A DNA stretch of 64,000 nucleotides. Origin: Lithospermum erythrorhizon (taxonomy: Eukaryota > Streptophyta > Magnoliopsida > Boraginales > Boraginaceae). Below are positions 36,560-49,200 of this stretch, in pieces. Below the pieces are notes generated by a model. That model was not told where the DNA came from, did no database searches, and worked only from the letters and a program-made list of their open reading frames with translations. The stretch is from positions 1,736,001 to 1,800,000 of the forward strand of contig JADFUC010000954.1 of NCBI GenBank assembly GCA_019722365.1, read 5' to 3'. Every line of letters starts with the position of its first letter. Positions within the stretch are counted from its first letter, which is position 1. The position numbers and the translations under genes were made by a program.

Positions 36560-38900
36560 GGTTGGAGATGACATATACTCATATACTATTATTAAATTAA
36601 ATTAGTTGTGGTTCATATACCAGTACCACAGCTGCTTGTGGAGTAAAATAAAATAATTTATTTGTGATATATACTTAAACTAATTAGAGAGCATCTTTAT
36701 TTAAATGGTTGTCGGATCAATTTTTACATAAACGAAATTTTAACACTTATTGACAAAAAGTCATACAACATAATTTTTTAGGAGTTTAAATGGAAGATTG
36801 ATTTTAAAATAAGTTTGTGGTGTATTTTCCACTCAATAATTGGTATAGAAATCCGAGGCAATAATTTTTTTTGTTAATTAACGATGAATTTTTTTAGTGA
36901 AACCATGCCTGCAAATTGAGCAGTATATAATCCTCTCAAATGATTTCTCTTCTGTATGCTCGCACATAAATTACGGGACTAGACGCCTTTAGTATAATTT
37001 TTATCCTTTAAAAAAATTTTGTAACCTATAATCTCTTATAGAAAAGGTCCAGTACATACTATTAAATAGATGCCTTTGGTATAATTTTAACAAGATATTC
37101 TTTTTTCTCTCATAAAAAAGTACTGGTGAAGTTCCCAAGTGATGAATTTTTTATTTTATTTTAGTATCTGATATTCCTAGTTTAAATCAAAGACTATAGT
37201 TGTTAACGAACTGGTCTATTCGTAAATCACTCGTAAATGGTTTTCATCAAACGGCTTATCCTTTCATGTACGGCTAATATGCTATGCAATAAGGATATGC
37301 TCTTAAATAAGATATTGTGTTTGTTTAAGAAGTATGAATAAAATATACAAGAAACCAGACATTGGGGTGCAAAATATTGATAGAACTGTCGGCATAATTC
37401 TGAATTTGGAAAGGGAAAGGGAAAGGGAAAAAGAAGCTATTGTTAGACTATATGCATTCTTAAGAGGGGGCTCAATTAGGATAAGGTGTAAAGTTAAAAC
37501 TTTTTTCGATTTTTAAACTTGTGAATAGTTATAGCGAGATTAATGATAATTAATGAGAGGTTAATAGACTATTCTCAATTCAACTTCAACCTTACTCAAT
37601 TCAACCAATTAACAATTTACATAAACATTTAACAATTACTAATACAAGTAATAATTAAAGTAAAGCAATATGTAAAGGATAAGAGTAAGAGAATGATACG
37701 CAATGATTTAACGAGATTCTAGAACCTAATGGCCAATCTCTGCCTAACCTTCGAATTTGGAAAGATAACCTCGTATATATTTTCCGGAGTTTACCACTTG
37801 TGGCGTACAAGCAATCAACTCAATACACACCTTCTAGCAATCACCACTAGAACACCTAGATACGCCTCTAGGCAACCACTTGAGAATCTCTCAAGCACCG
37901 TTAGGAAAACCACCTAACCGTCTAGCTAACAAGCTAGGAATATACACACTCACAATCACTGGCTCAACTAACAAGCTAGGAAATATACACACTCACAATC
38001 ACTCGCCTAACTAACAAGTCAGAATATACACACTCACAATCACTTCCAAGTAAGACAACAACTTACTAGTGAATTATGATGTGTTGACCTTTATTTAAGA
38101 AATAACACACTTGAATTAATATATCCCTTGAATGGATGAATGAAGAGTGGTACAATATAAGCTCTATGAAAATCTCACAACAAATCAATATGCAATGTAT
38201 TTATGAGAGAGTTGACTTTTTGCTTTTGACAATTGAAGATTTAATGTTGTATGAATGCAAAAAGGTAGTAGATGAAACGATTTAAAGCTTTATAGATGGT
38301 AAAAAATAGCTTGAAATCGCCTTATATCGGGGCTTCAGATCGGGTGTAAGATGCCCGATAAGTCCCGATACATTTTAATCCGATAGATCCGAAACCTATC
38401 GAGGCTTACCAATAAGGTTCGATAAGACCCGAAAAGTTCCTCCTAAGTAATCATATTGTAATATCGGGGATTCATCGGGACGGAAGCCCCGGACAGAGCA
38501 ATTTGATGGCTTTCAAAATAGTTTTATTTATTATAGTTTGAGCCCCTAAATTTGACTTAATTCAAATTCAAGTACAAATGACACAAAGTCATTTTAACTT
38601 GATTTCAAAGTAATTCAAACGCGGATCAATCAAGAATAAGTTTATACCCAAAAGATTCGTTTTAAACAAAACATCGATTTAAAGATTAACCATTTTAAAA
38701 ACAACTTTCTCAAATACAAAGCAATCTAAATATTGGAGATTTCCTTACAAACGTCTTAGGACATAACAAACCATGAAGAAAGCTCGACGTTTGACTTGAC
38801 TTGAATCTTGTGCCAATCGTGCCAACTAATGGCGCACTGTAGAAGTCACTTAAAGAATAGTTAGCGCTTAAATGTAATTTGTTATTATCAAAATAAGGAT
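36560..38900. other. Intergenic, repeat-rich
   Basis: 37409-37435 is a short (GGGAAA)n run. 37700-38050 has sequence with repeated 'ctaggcaaccacttgag'-like words and a short tandem repeat (separate entry). 38330-38500 is a CG-containing stretch with recurring 'cccgata' words (cccgataagtcccgatac), probably retroelement-derived. No coding region supported. Confidence 0.45.
37920..38045. repeat. ~42-bp tandem repeat, three copies
   Basis: The words atacacactcacaatcact recur at about 37943, 37986 and 38027, each preceded by ctaacaag(ct)taggaa-like sequence. The spacing is 41-43 bp. It looks like part of an old retroelement. Confidence 0.75.
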
Positions 38901-40027
38901 TAATGACTCTCAAGTCAACAACTATGAGATATACCTCGACACTGTCAATGTATATGATAATTTCAAGTCTGATTTGGATTATTATATTGATGAGAGTGTC
39001 TTTAAAGTGCCACCGAATATAAAGTTTGATGTGTTGCAGTGGTGGATGGTTAATGAACCAAAGTATCTCATCCTTAGTAAGTTGGGCGAAGGGATGTTCA
39101 TTCGATTCCCTGGTGGACAACCGTAGCTTCATAATCAACTTTTAACGCAGGAGGAGGATTATCGATCCGCTATAGGCCAAATTCAAGTTTCTAATGTCAG
39201 ACAAGCATTTCGCTTTTAAACGATTGAAATAAAAATAGATACGGAATCGCTGGGCAAGTGGAAAAGGAAACAAACGTTGTAATGCTCATTTATTTTCTTT
39301 ATCCTTTCTTTTTATTTCTTAATTTCTAATGTCACATACATATGTTTTTGTTCTTTCTAAACATTTTTGAACTTGTGAATTAGTAGCTGAAAGTAGGAGA
39401 AGAGAAGTTGGAGTATGATTTCTCAAAATTAACATTGTTATAAGCTCTAATTTTAGGGATATTTTGTTTAGTGTGAATTTGTTATACTAAACTTAACTTT
39501 TCACATTTATTTGTAGGGGGAATCTGGAGCTACTTCAAATACTGAGCTTACTTCAAATTACTTGACTTATCGGGACATGATGTTGATCAAGCTTCAACCT
39601 TGAAGAATTTATTGTCTTTTGTTAACTTGATAATTTCTTTTACTAGGAAATATGATAATATGTTTGTGTTTCAAATACTTTGGATACTCTTCTTTGGTAG
39701 AAATGATAAGCTCTGGAGCAAGCTGTTAGTTGCTTGAATTAAGTTATTTGTGAGTGTTTTTAATGCTTGTAATAGAATGATCCGATTAACGAACCGAATT
39801 ATTTATTTGCGAATTATGATTCGCGATCCCATTAACGAACCGGTTTTATGATATTTGGATACGGTTCGATTAATCTAACCGTTTTATACTATTTTATTTC
39901 GAACTGACATTTAATTGAACAACCAATTTGGTTGGACTAACGAACCGATTTTCGAATCGACAGCTTGCTTAACGATCCAAACCGGTTTGGCTCAAAACCG
40001 GTTCGATTCAGTTCGTTAACAGCCCTA
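38900..40027 (+). mobile_element. Degenerate hAT-family transposon remnant
   Basis: Plus-strand frame 38930-39123 encodes LDYYIDESVFKVPPNIKFDV followed by LQWWMVNEPKYLILSKLG, the C-terminal dimerisation region of plant hAT transposases (usual pattern: acidic/Tyr-rich lead, then FDxLxWWKxNxxKYPxLSxxA). The conserved 'TVASESAFSTGGR' block is missing and a TAG follows at 39124. The right end carries repeated accggtt words and stops with cgttaacagcccta at 40027, resembling a hAT terminal inverted repeat. The left end was not found. Non-functional. Confidence 0.65.
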
Positions 40028-40475
40028 TCAAAGACTAATCCAATAAAAATCAAGAAACATATAGGAGCAGACATCAAGTGGAAATCCAAATGAAAAGTTT
40101 CCCAAAATAGGGCAAGAATACCAGACCCAATGATCTTTTGAACCGACTCCTCCTCCAGGAGTAGTAATGTCTGTTGAATTCGATCGAGGTGGAGTTGGAT
40201 CCACCAGACTTTGTATTACAAACATGATATGATTACTTCTCTTTCGGATAAAAAAATATGATCTTTTGAACCAAAGCCATATGAACTATTTCTAGGGAAT
40301 AATTTCGACCAGACCAAGTATGCATTTGATTTAACTTGTGAGCTAACAAGTGGAAAGAACAGAAAACTTTGAACAAGACTACTTTATGATCTCCTTTATT
40401 CGAGCATTACATGTGAATGCCTTCGATTTTTCATTATACAATAACCTGCAGATGAATCAGCTCTCGCTATAGCAT

Positions 40476-43400
40476 TTACAAGCCCCAGTTAGGAATATTA
40501 GCAGTGGCTTCATTCACCATTTTTACCAGAGTAACCTGCGAAGTTAAGAATGTACTTACATTTCAGTTGAGAAAATCTCCATAGTTTACGCTTTGTTACA
40601 TGATTCTACAATATGCATTTTCTAAAGGTGCGGGTGGAAAGACTTACCACACTTTCTGGAACTCCAGGAGGCGGCAATGGAAGGTTCTTCGGAGGATAGG
40701 AATTGTCAAAAGATCTTTTGTCAAATCTCCATTCTCCAATCTTTCCATAGGTTAACTTACCCTGATAAGAAATAGTAAAAATACAAAACACATTTATTAA
40801 ACTGATTGTAGGTAGTTAAATTTTGGGTTTTAGGCTTCAGAGGTGTTACCTTCATGTCATAGTCACAACCATAGGTATAATGAATTATGAAAGATTTGCC
40901 AATGCTCCTGTCAAATGGGGGCTGCGATGCATTTACAAGACAAAAAAGGCTTAAGCTTCTGATCATCACACAGCCGTGAAACATGTTGATATTGGTATAC
41001 CGGAGATTATTTATGATGTAAAAAGAAAGCAACAATAAGACCCAGCTAGGATCTGATATATTCCTTCCTTGCCTATTGTTTAAAACAACAACTAAAATAG
41101 CCGATGAAACAAGGAAACAACTGTCAAAGTAGAATAAAAAAATAGATTTATCAGTAACAACTTCCGTGGATAGCCAATTGAGGTTTCTATCAACATCCCT
41201 CAATGCATATATAAGTACTCTTGAATTGAAGAACAAGACGAGTAAAGAAACTACATTGGAAAGTGTTGTCCACTGATATGAGACTGTTCATTGATGAATG
41301 CTTATAGAGAAATACACTAAAGGCAAAAATGCCTTTATAACCAATATAAGCTGAAACTGCAGTTTTTGTTTGTACTCTTTCACAATAAGATGCTACAGGT
41401 CAGTTAATCTAAATGGTGAAAAGTGTTTCCCCTGATTACTCGGAGAATAGCATGGCTTTTGATCTGAAACTTCAGTCATACTGATAAACTTAAAAAGCCA
41501 AAGCGATATTGCGAAAGGCTAAACTCTCCAGACCTGAATCATGAATTCTTTGTATAATATGTTTCCAACTCCATGCAGTGCAGATGCGACAGCATAACCA
41601 TACCTGCATATCGAAGCGAATAAATGGAAAGAATGGACGACTAAAATTGAGTTAACACTGTATAGATGTTTACATTTCAAGAACCCAACCAAATGCTTTA
41701 TCTGCCTCAGGATCCTTTTTCATTGCTAAAGATACATTCATCCATGTTGGAGCTATTTTTTTCAGTTCTTCCTGAATCATTCGGCATAAAATTAGAATGT
41801 AACTTTCCAATCTGAATCTATGCAGAGAACAAGGTACATACCTTCCCTACAATGACAGGCGAATTTCCAATTGGATCAATGTGAGCTATTGGACCCTTTT
41901 GAACGGGGAAGAACCTCCGCAAAATGGTTTCATACTTTTTAGGTTCGATGTAAAAGAAAGGAAATGCAGCTCCTAGTCCATCTATCGATAAGTTTGGAAT
42001 AGGTTTGACAATAACATGATCTGGTTCTGCCATCAATATGTAGCTGCCCAACATTTAAAAAAACACAAGCTAAAAAGATGTTTACTTGGAAAATCAACAA
42101 ATTAGGAACAACTTAGAGTATCATACTCTTCCTCGATGTTAGCTTGTTGAAGCCACTGTACAAACGCCCATGGTCTATTAAGCACTATGTATCCCTGAAA
42201 TAGGATTGTTATGATAAAAAAAAGGTGAGCACAACTAACCTATGCCCACATGACTGGTAAAATATTCCCACTAAATGAAACAAATCAGTACAATCGTAAT
42301 GCACTCAGACAACAGTAAGCAGAGTGAAGAAATTACTTGATCAATCCACCTGATGATATTACGTACTTACTACTAACATAAAGAACTTTTCCAAAGGGAT
42401 TCAAAGAAATGATTATCATTCTTGTGAGGTGTCAATCTCTCTTGCTTGTTTTATCGACAAACAGGATGACTTCCTGAGTGGATATACTTCTATCAGAACT
42501 ACGAAACAGAAGGTCAGCGTCTTGATGCTGCAAACTACAAAATCAGCTACTTTCCAAATGGACTACCAACCAATCTAAAGAACTGAAAAGTTCAAACATT
42601 CTCATGTTCAAGAGTCCAGATCAAATAAACTGACATGACTAAAACAACAGTTCAAGTGAATACTGGATCAAAGTCAAGGTAATACATTTCAATCAGAAGT
42701 CTATGTTTTACTCTTGATTGCTACAAATGTGCGATTAGCTCCTAACATACTGCACTCACTTTAAGTAATACGGAGTACAAAACAAATGCTCAAATGTAAT
42801 CATTGTAATGTGGTCCAAGCCTCACACTTGTCGCTGATTTTCAAATGGCTAGTATGAACTAAAAATATTTACTCTCTCACAAACAAATACCATAGAAACT
42901 GCAATTATTCATCCATCATCAAACTTTAAACACAGAAAACTAACACATTCAGCAGAAAGAAACTAACACACAATGATACAAAAATATGCATTTTATTAAA
43001 ATTCAAGCAAAAAGCTTTATACAACAACAGTGGGAAAATAGTGAAATACTACTCAATATCAATATAATTGATCGTTTAGACAAAAGTACAAAACATACGC
43101 TATTAATGATATATGCAAATTTTCTCTTTCGTCCTTCATTCATTAGAACTAATCATTAGTAGGAGAGTTGAAACTTTATAGAAACAAAGTACAAAAACAA
43201 TAAAAAAGATACAATCTTTTTAGGCTAAACAATCACTTATATCAATACTTAACGAGTCGTCTAAACAATCACTTATATCAATACTTAACGAGTCGTCTAA
43301 ACAATCACTTATATCAATACTTAACGAGTAGTAGACGAATAAAATGCAATAAAAAGGTACAATATTTGTCGTCTAAATGATCACTTATATTGATATCGAG

Positions 43401-43837
43401 CGAGTACAATAAAATGGAAAAACCTGGTCCACTCCAGGAGGAAGAAGCTGAGCAACAAAAGTAGGAATCTCATCCATAAAAGCATCCTCTTTTCCTGAAT
43501 GCAATATCCTAGTAAACCCCCCCATCTCAGAATTTTCGCCATTTTTCATTTTCTTGAACCAATAATACATAATCCTAGTTTGCCAAGTATTGTAAACTGA
43601 GTCAGAAGCTGTAACAGCAGTATGAAACAGCCTCTTTTGCTTGTTTTTATTAGCCAAAGATTTATCAAAGGGCATTTTGATTACTGGGTCAATGAATTTT
43701 CTTGATGAAGAAATGGGGTTTAAGGGACCTGGAAGATCTTGTTTGAAAGATGCATTGGCTGAGATTAAGAGGTTGTATGTTATGAGTGCTGCTGAGAATG
43801 ATATTACCACCATGAAAAATAAATTCCCACACCCCAT
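40476..43837 (-). CDS. Hydroxyproline O-arabinosyltransferase (HPAT)
   Basis: Golgi type II enzyme that adds the first arabinose to hydroxyproline in extensins and secreted peptides such as CLE peptides. Eight exons: 43424-43837, 42127-42194, 41842-42043, 41674-41771, 41534-41603, 40850-40921, 40648-40761, 40476-40535; every phase matches and the product is 365 residues, the usual family length. Residues ~6-25 form the membrane anchor (LFFMVVISFSAALITYNLLI). Signatures: KRLFHTAVTASDSVYNTWQT, EMGGFTRILHSGKEDAFMDE, GYIVLNRPWAFVQWLQQANI, YILMAEPDHVIVKPIPNL (acidic metal-site region), AAFPFFYIEPKKYE, HIDPIGNSPVIVGK, FIIHYTYGCDYDMK, LTYGKIGEWRFDKRSFDN, and C-terminal NEATANIPNW. Intact. Which of HPAT1-3 it corresponds to is not decided. 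Confidence 0.96.
43045..43405. mobile_element. MITE-like inverted repeat with internal 36-bp tandem repeats
   Basis: Arms near 43050-43085 (actcaatatcaatataattg) and 43370-43405 (inverted: cttatattgatatcgagcga) are inverted copies. Between them, 43225-43332 holds three copies of a 36-bp unit (ctaaacaatcacttatatca...gagtcgt) that is itself a variant of the arm motif. It lies in HPAT intron 1. Confidence 0.6.
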
Positions 43838-46218
43838 TTCTTGGGTTTGGGTGGGGGTTGGGGGTGGTGGTGGTGGATTGGGGTGGGGTGGGGTGGCTGG
43901 GTGGGTGGCTGGGTGGTTGTGGACTGGCGGGTGGAAAATGGATTACATATAATTTTGTGCTAAAGACTCTTAAATTAAGAGAGTGGCTACAGTTCATTAA
44001 TTATAATGATTCATAATTTTCATTAATTTGGAGCTTTAAACGATTAGTCAATCATGGTAGCTTAAGTATACTATTAATAATATTTGCTCATAATTTTCAT
44101 TAATATAAAGCTTGAAACAACTAGTTAATTATGAGAGCAATTACGATTCATTAATGATAATATAATTTTTATTAATATTAAGCTTGGTTGTGGTGGGTGG
44201 TTGTGGACTGGTAGGAAAAGAAAATGGATTACATAATTTTGTGCAACAACTACGTCAACTACCCCTCTAATAATAGGGGCATGTAAAAGACATGAAAGAT
44301 TAAATTCAGTTGAAAATGTTTGATTTGAAAATTTTGATTTAATATGTTATAGCAATTTAATTTTGGATTTGATAGGATTCTTTCATGAAGGTCGATTCAA
44401 TGAATGAATATAAAAATGATTTTTTCGAGTCACTTCATTAAATCTCACTCATCCATTTTTATCATGTACCTCAAAGCAGGGTTGTAATGAAGGTTAATGT
44501 AACTTTTTATTATGTTTATCTTGATTCAGTTCGAGTCACTTCATTCGAAAGTATAAATTCATTTTTTTACTTTTATATCGTCCAGGTAAAACTATCATAA
44601 TGATATTTCAAAATATTAATTTTAATTCACTTTGATTATCTTTACATAGACTCGTTTTAAATTTAACCTTCATTTCAGTTATCCCAAAACATAGAAATTA
44701 CAAATGAGGAACCACGTTCATCGTAATTTGAAAAAAAGAAAAGAAATCATAAATGAATTATGCCACATTTTGGTATTATTAATTATATTTTTTAATATAA
44801 TTCTTCATTTATTTTCAAATTAACTTATTAAGATACTATGAGCACGAGGAAGATCAAATAAGAGTTGAAATGATATTATCAATACATTGTGATACCAACA
44901 ATAAATGAACAAGAATACTTATCTATAATTTCAAGGTTATATCATTATGGAAGACATTGACTTGAAAGCAATTTATGACATGCCCTCCATAGTATTCGAA
45001 ATTGCCGATACTCCTCAAGATTAACAGAGCAGTCAAAGAACAAGTTCACTTGGGGCCTCTGGTTCTGGACCTACTCAAACAATACCTAGAAATTGTAAAT
45101 AAATATTGTAAGATGAATATTTTCATATTTCAGAATGCCAAGAATTTTCGTTCATATATCAGTCTTGAAGGTTCATCGGAGGAGTGATCCAGGAACTTAT
45201 TAATTAATTTGTAATATTAATTTTTGATGGGATGTTTTTGTCTTTTCAAACATCCTCCCGCATAATGAAATCCGATTTTTTCTCGTGATCACTTTGTAAT
45301 CTTCACGCTTACGCCAACCATATCAAATGTTGTTTATTAACATATTATCTTGATATCAATGCTAAGCAGTCTGGCTTAAGCTTTTGTTCTTAAATTAATT
45401 GATAATAGAAGGAGTGACTCGAGATCTTATTATTAGTTAGTTTGTATCGAAGTTATTTTTTGATGTGGAACTGGTAGTACTACACTAAATTAAGTGCTAG
45501 TAATATCCATTGCTCTCTTTATTGTTATTGGTGGTTGTTACTTGAGGAACAATGGGATAAACTGTAACCTTTAAGCCATTATTTCTAACATTTCTTTTCA
45601 TTCTTCTTCTTCTTTACTATCTAATATTCTTCAAAACATTCATAATACAAATGAACAAACATAAAGTTAGAAGATTTAAAGCATAATACTTAAAAGGAGC
45701 ACCAAGATTGAAAATACTACTGTATCATATTGTAGCACATGATGCACAGTGAAAGATTATACTACTGTATTTGTTTACTGACCAAAGTAAACCTTCACAT
45801 TCTGACCATCCATCTTTTCCTATCATTCACTTCTCATTCCAGTGGCCATCAAGTAAAGAATAAAAAGTGCTAGAATTAGTTGAGGTATATGGATAATTGT
45901 CTCTAATAATTTTTAAAAAAATATATATTTATTATTAAAAAATAAAATTTTATCACGCATTTTTCAAAAAAATATTTGGTTTCCTCTAAATTGTTTATAA
46001 TTTTTTTTCTCATATAAATTCCTTGGTCATCACTATAAAAAATTATTGATTCTGTTACGACAAACATGCATTATAAAATTCAGTTGTACATATTCCTCTT
46101 CCTTCACTTTTCTCCATTTGAAGAATTGTGGTTCCCATTAAACCTCCACACTTTCCCTTCCCTCTCATTGTCTCTCTTTTCCTTCATTCACACTCACAAA
46201 AATAGACAGCAAAGAAGT
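43838..46218. promoter_or_regulatory. Divergent intergenic region between HPAT and chorismate mutase
   Basis: Holds both promoters. The first 100 bp are the G-rich tract; the last ~80 bp before 46219 are pyrimidine-rich (ttcccttccctctcattgtc), typical of a plant leader. The middle is AT-rich. At 44950-45110 a coding-like frame (MEDIDLKAIYDMPSIVFEIA, then one stop) may be a decayed gene scrap; I do not recognise it. Related words near 45190-45235 and 45412-45475 suggest a diverged duplication. Confidence 0.45.
43846..43940 (+). repeat. G-rich tract in HPAT leader/promoter
   Basis: The plus strand has many GGG and GGGG runs (for example gggtggctgggtgggtggct) immediately upstream of the HPAT start codon, giving a C-rich sense strand. 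The spacing of runs fits quadruplex-forming DNA on the template strand. Function not shown. Confidence 0.7.
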
Positions 46219-49200
46219 ATGTCCAATTCCAAAGTCCCTGAAAGGTTGACTCTTGAATCAGTGAGGAAGAGTTTGATCACTCAAGAAGATACCATCATTT
46301 TTAGCCTCATTGAGAGGGCCAAACACCCTTTGAACTCTAGATTATATAATCCAAGCTGGAATGTAATTCCTGGTTTTTCAGGCACTGTGTTTGAATATTT
46401 TGTCAAAGAAACTGAAACAATTCAGTCCAAGGTAAGTTTAACAAAGACATTCTTTAAGTTTGCTCATTTTGCTAGTGCCCTTTTGCTTGTTTTGCTATAA
46501 TTTGATTCTTTTGATATATGTACCTAATTTGAATGTATTTTCCTATCCTAAAAACAAACAAAACAAGAATGTAATTTCCTACATTGGGATTCCAGCTATT
46601 ATAAGCTCCTGAAAATTCTTTTTTTTTTTCTGAACATTTTTTACTATTGTTATCAAAAACATAATTAGAAAAGAAATTTCATCAATTCCAGTAAAGTGTG
46701 TGTATATTATTGTAGACCCTCATAACAAAACTTGGATCCGTAAGTCAACAACTAGACATTCTTTCGCATTTTGTTTTGATAAAATACCATTTCAAAGAAA
46801 ATTAGGTTATTGGATGATTCCAACCCTGTTCTTAGTAAAATACATTGGGTGACGCCTCAACGATTTCCAAGTTATGCTTTCCACCTAAACGATAAAGCGA
46901 TGTCGGCTAACTAACCTTTCCTCCCCGTAATAATGGGAAGCTTTTTTCGAATTGATCAAAACGTGAATTTCAAACACTAAACCAACATCGTCTAGATAAA
47001 ATAAAACCTTGAATCCCTAAGTACCGCTTGGACCACATCAATTTTTTTTTTTTTTAAAATGCAGGTCGGGAGCCACTTATGTCCCGACTGCTCCGACGCT
47101 GGTCAAGGAAGACTTTGTTTTTGGCAATTTGGACATCTAAGCCCAAGAAAAACCTAGCCTTGGTAGGTTTTATTACCTATAAATATGTGATGCTTTTATT
47201 AATTTTATTTATCACACAAAATACTAGAATTCATCCTAATAATATTGTGCCTTTTAATATTATCAGTTAACATAGCTTTTTGTTCTCTTCAAGAATTAGA
47301 GAGTTTATTTTGGGCTTCGATAGCTATATTGCATTTTCAGTATAAAGAAAAATTATCAACATGTATTATGTAAATGGGTAGAAGTTTGTAACGATCTTCT
47401 GGGCTGTTAAAGGGATTCTCGCAGCTGAAGAATGCGGGACGTGAATTTTCACATCGGTGGGGGAACCCGTATACCCCAGGTTCTGCTTATTTCCGCATTT
47501 ACCCCTCTGGCCATTCTTATCATCAAGCCAAACTCCTATGGATTTGTGGTCTTAAATCCTAACAATCGGTGACGTAGCTCTGGCTCAGAAGTAGTTTAAA
47601 TAATCAATAATGGAAGCAAGAATTACGAAGCCACACGCCCGTAACCGATGAAATTGATTTCCACACGCAAGACGCGTTGCATGAGAATTATCCGCATCGC
47701 AGTTAAGTCGAACAAACCACTGCGAGCGTTCGGTAAGATGAAACGACGAATCGGATCGAATCGACGCATGTGTCTTCGTACGACGACCTTGTTTGTCGAG
47801 AAACGCCGTTGTTAATGCTGCTGGCGAGACCACCACAAAGGGTCGACAAGTGCTTTACGCGACTGTATTTAGAACCTTACGCAAATAATGCCGCATTTCG
47901 CGAAAAACCTGTTTACCCAAGACAATGAAAGACACTCCATACAGACACTTTAATGATTCTTTACTAGCATTAATCAACCCGTCGACCAGTAGATGTTAAT
48001 ATCAATTTATTTAGACGCAAGGCCCCGATTTTGTCGCGCTTTGTTACCGAAGCTGGTTCAACGAGTATGAGGTTGCACTCAGATGTATCAACAAAGGCCA
48101 ACTTAAGCGCCATTAGAAATGTGATTCGGTTCGGCGAGGGTACGTAAGCTTCCGTACGTGTGTCAAGCGCGGCGCGACGCATTAAGCGTAGTGGGGTTAG
48201 GAAGAAAGAGATGCAGATTTGGAAACAAATGAGATCACGTAGCAGGCGTAGTATAATTCGATCCGCGCTGGTCATGGGCAGCATCGCGGTCACATAAAGC
48301 AGCACCGCAGTTAACGCGCTTCGTTACGCCGAGCGATTTTAACGCTTTGGTTTTATCTGCGAACGCCCGCTGATTCCCGAATAAGTAAAGCATCTTTTCA
48401 TACCTGCACGACAGCATGAACGGTGAATTATATCAAACCATGGAACTGCTCATCTGGCTGACCAGCGAATGGGGCTTTAGCAGTGATGTGAGATGCCGAC
48501 TGGAACTGTCGAATTGCTCTCATGGAAACTCTACAAAAGTGAAGCTGTTCAAATTGCGAAGAAGTTTAATTTCATGGTCACTGATTACGACGGTTATCGA
48601 ATTCACAAGACGCAGAATCGAAGGTCGTTTCGTAAAGAACGGTAATAAGAAAGCTGGGGCAAGCTGCACGCTTTTACTCGACCTACGCTTCAAAAAGAAT
48701 ACGAGTAGGATCCAAGCAGAGAAAAGCAGCAGATTCGACACGAGTTTCTCAATGAAGATACAAACGCATTCTCGCTACGAAATTCCCTGCTCCGACGCTA
48801 CCGAGAGGTTCCTCGAGATTCTGGTGAGCCGCCAGAAATTAAACCGCATTTCTGTAAAAGCGTACCCCAACCTGCCAGAAACGTAATACTTCATTTGCAT
48901 TTAGTTTAAGCCCTCCGCGAACTCGAGGAAGATGAACCCGGCTCTCGGGCGGCCGCATTTAATCATCCGTGTTATCAGCGCTGCTTCAAAGTCGCGCGGC
49001 GATTCCCCAACCTCCCCGATTATTCGCTAACTGGCTGGGGCGCATGCTTCGACAAACACCGGCGGCCAACGCATTCGGGACAAAGCGAAGTCGCCGCCGA
49101 CGGAACGGGGCCAGGGGGTTGGCAGAATTCATCACGACCAATCGAAGCCGTGAGGTTTTCCAAGCGTGCCCGTCAAGATCACGGCATTTAAGACAGCGCA

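Noticed and set aside
40028..40225. 65-codon minus-strand open frame downstream of HPAT
   Set aside because: No match to HPAT or any family I know; it lies between the hAT end and the HPAT 3' region.
43225..43332. Regular 36-bp direct repeats that could recall a CRISPR array
   Set aside because: The units are contiguous without spacers, and the region is a plant intron.
43641..43997. Open frames on both strands over the HPAT start region
   Set aside because: They are antisense or out-of-frame readings of HPAT exon 1 and the G-rich tract.
46066..46218. In-frame N-terminal extension of chorismate mutase as a transit peptide
   Set aside because: The stretch is hydrophobic and derived from a pyrimidine-rich leader, lacking the Ser/Arg-rich, acidic-poor pattern of a plastid signal.
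48416..48886. 156-codon plus-strand open frame in the element core
   Set aside because: No recognisable domain; the GC-rich composition lowers stop frequency, and other frames there are equally open.
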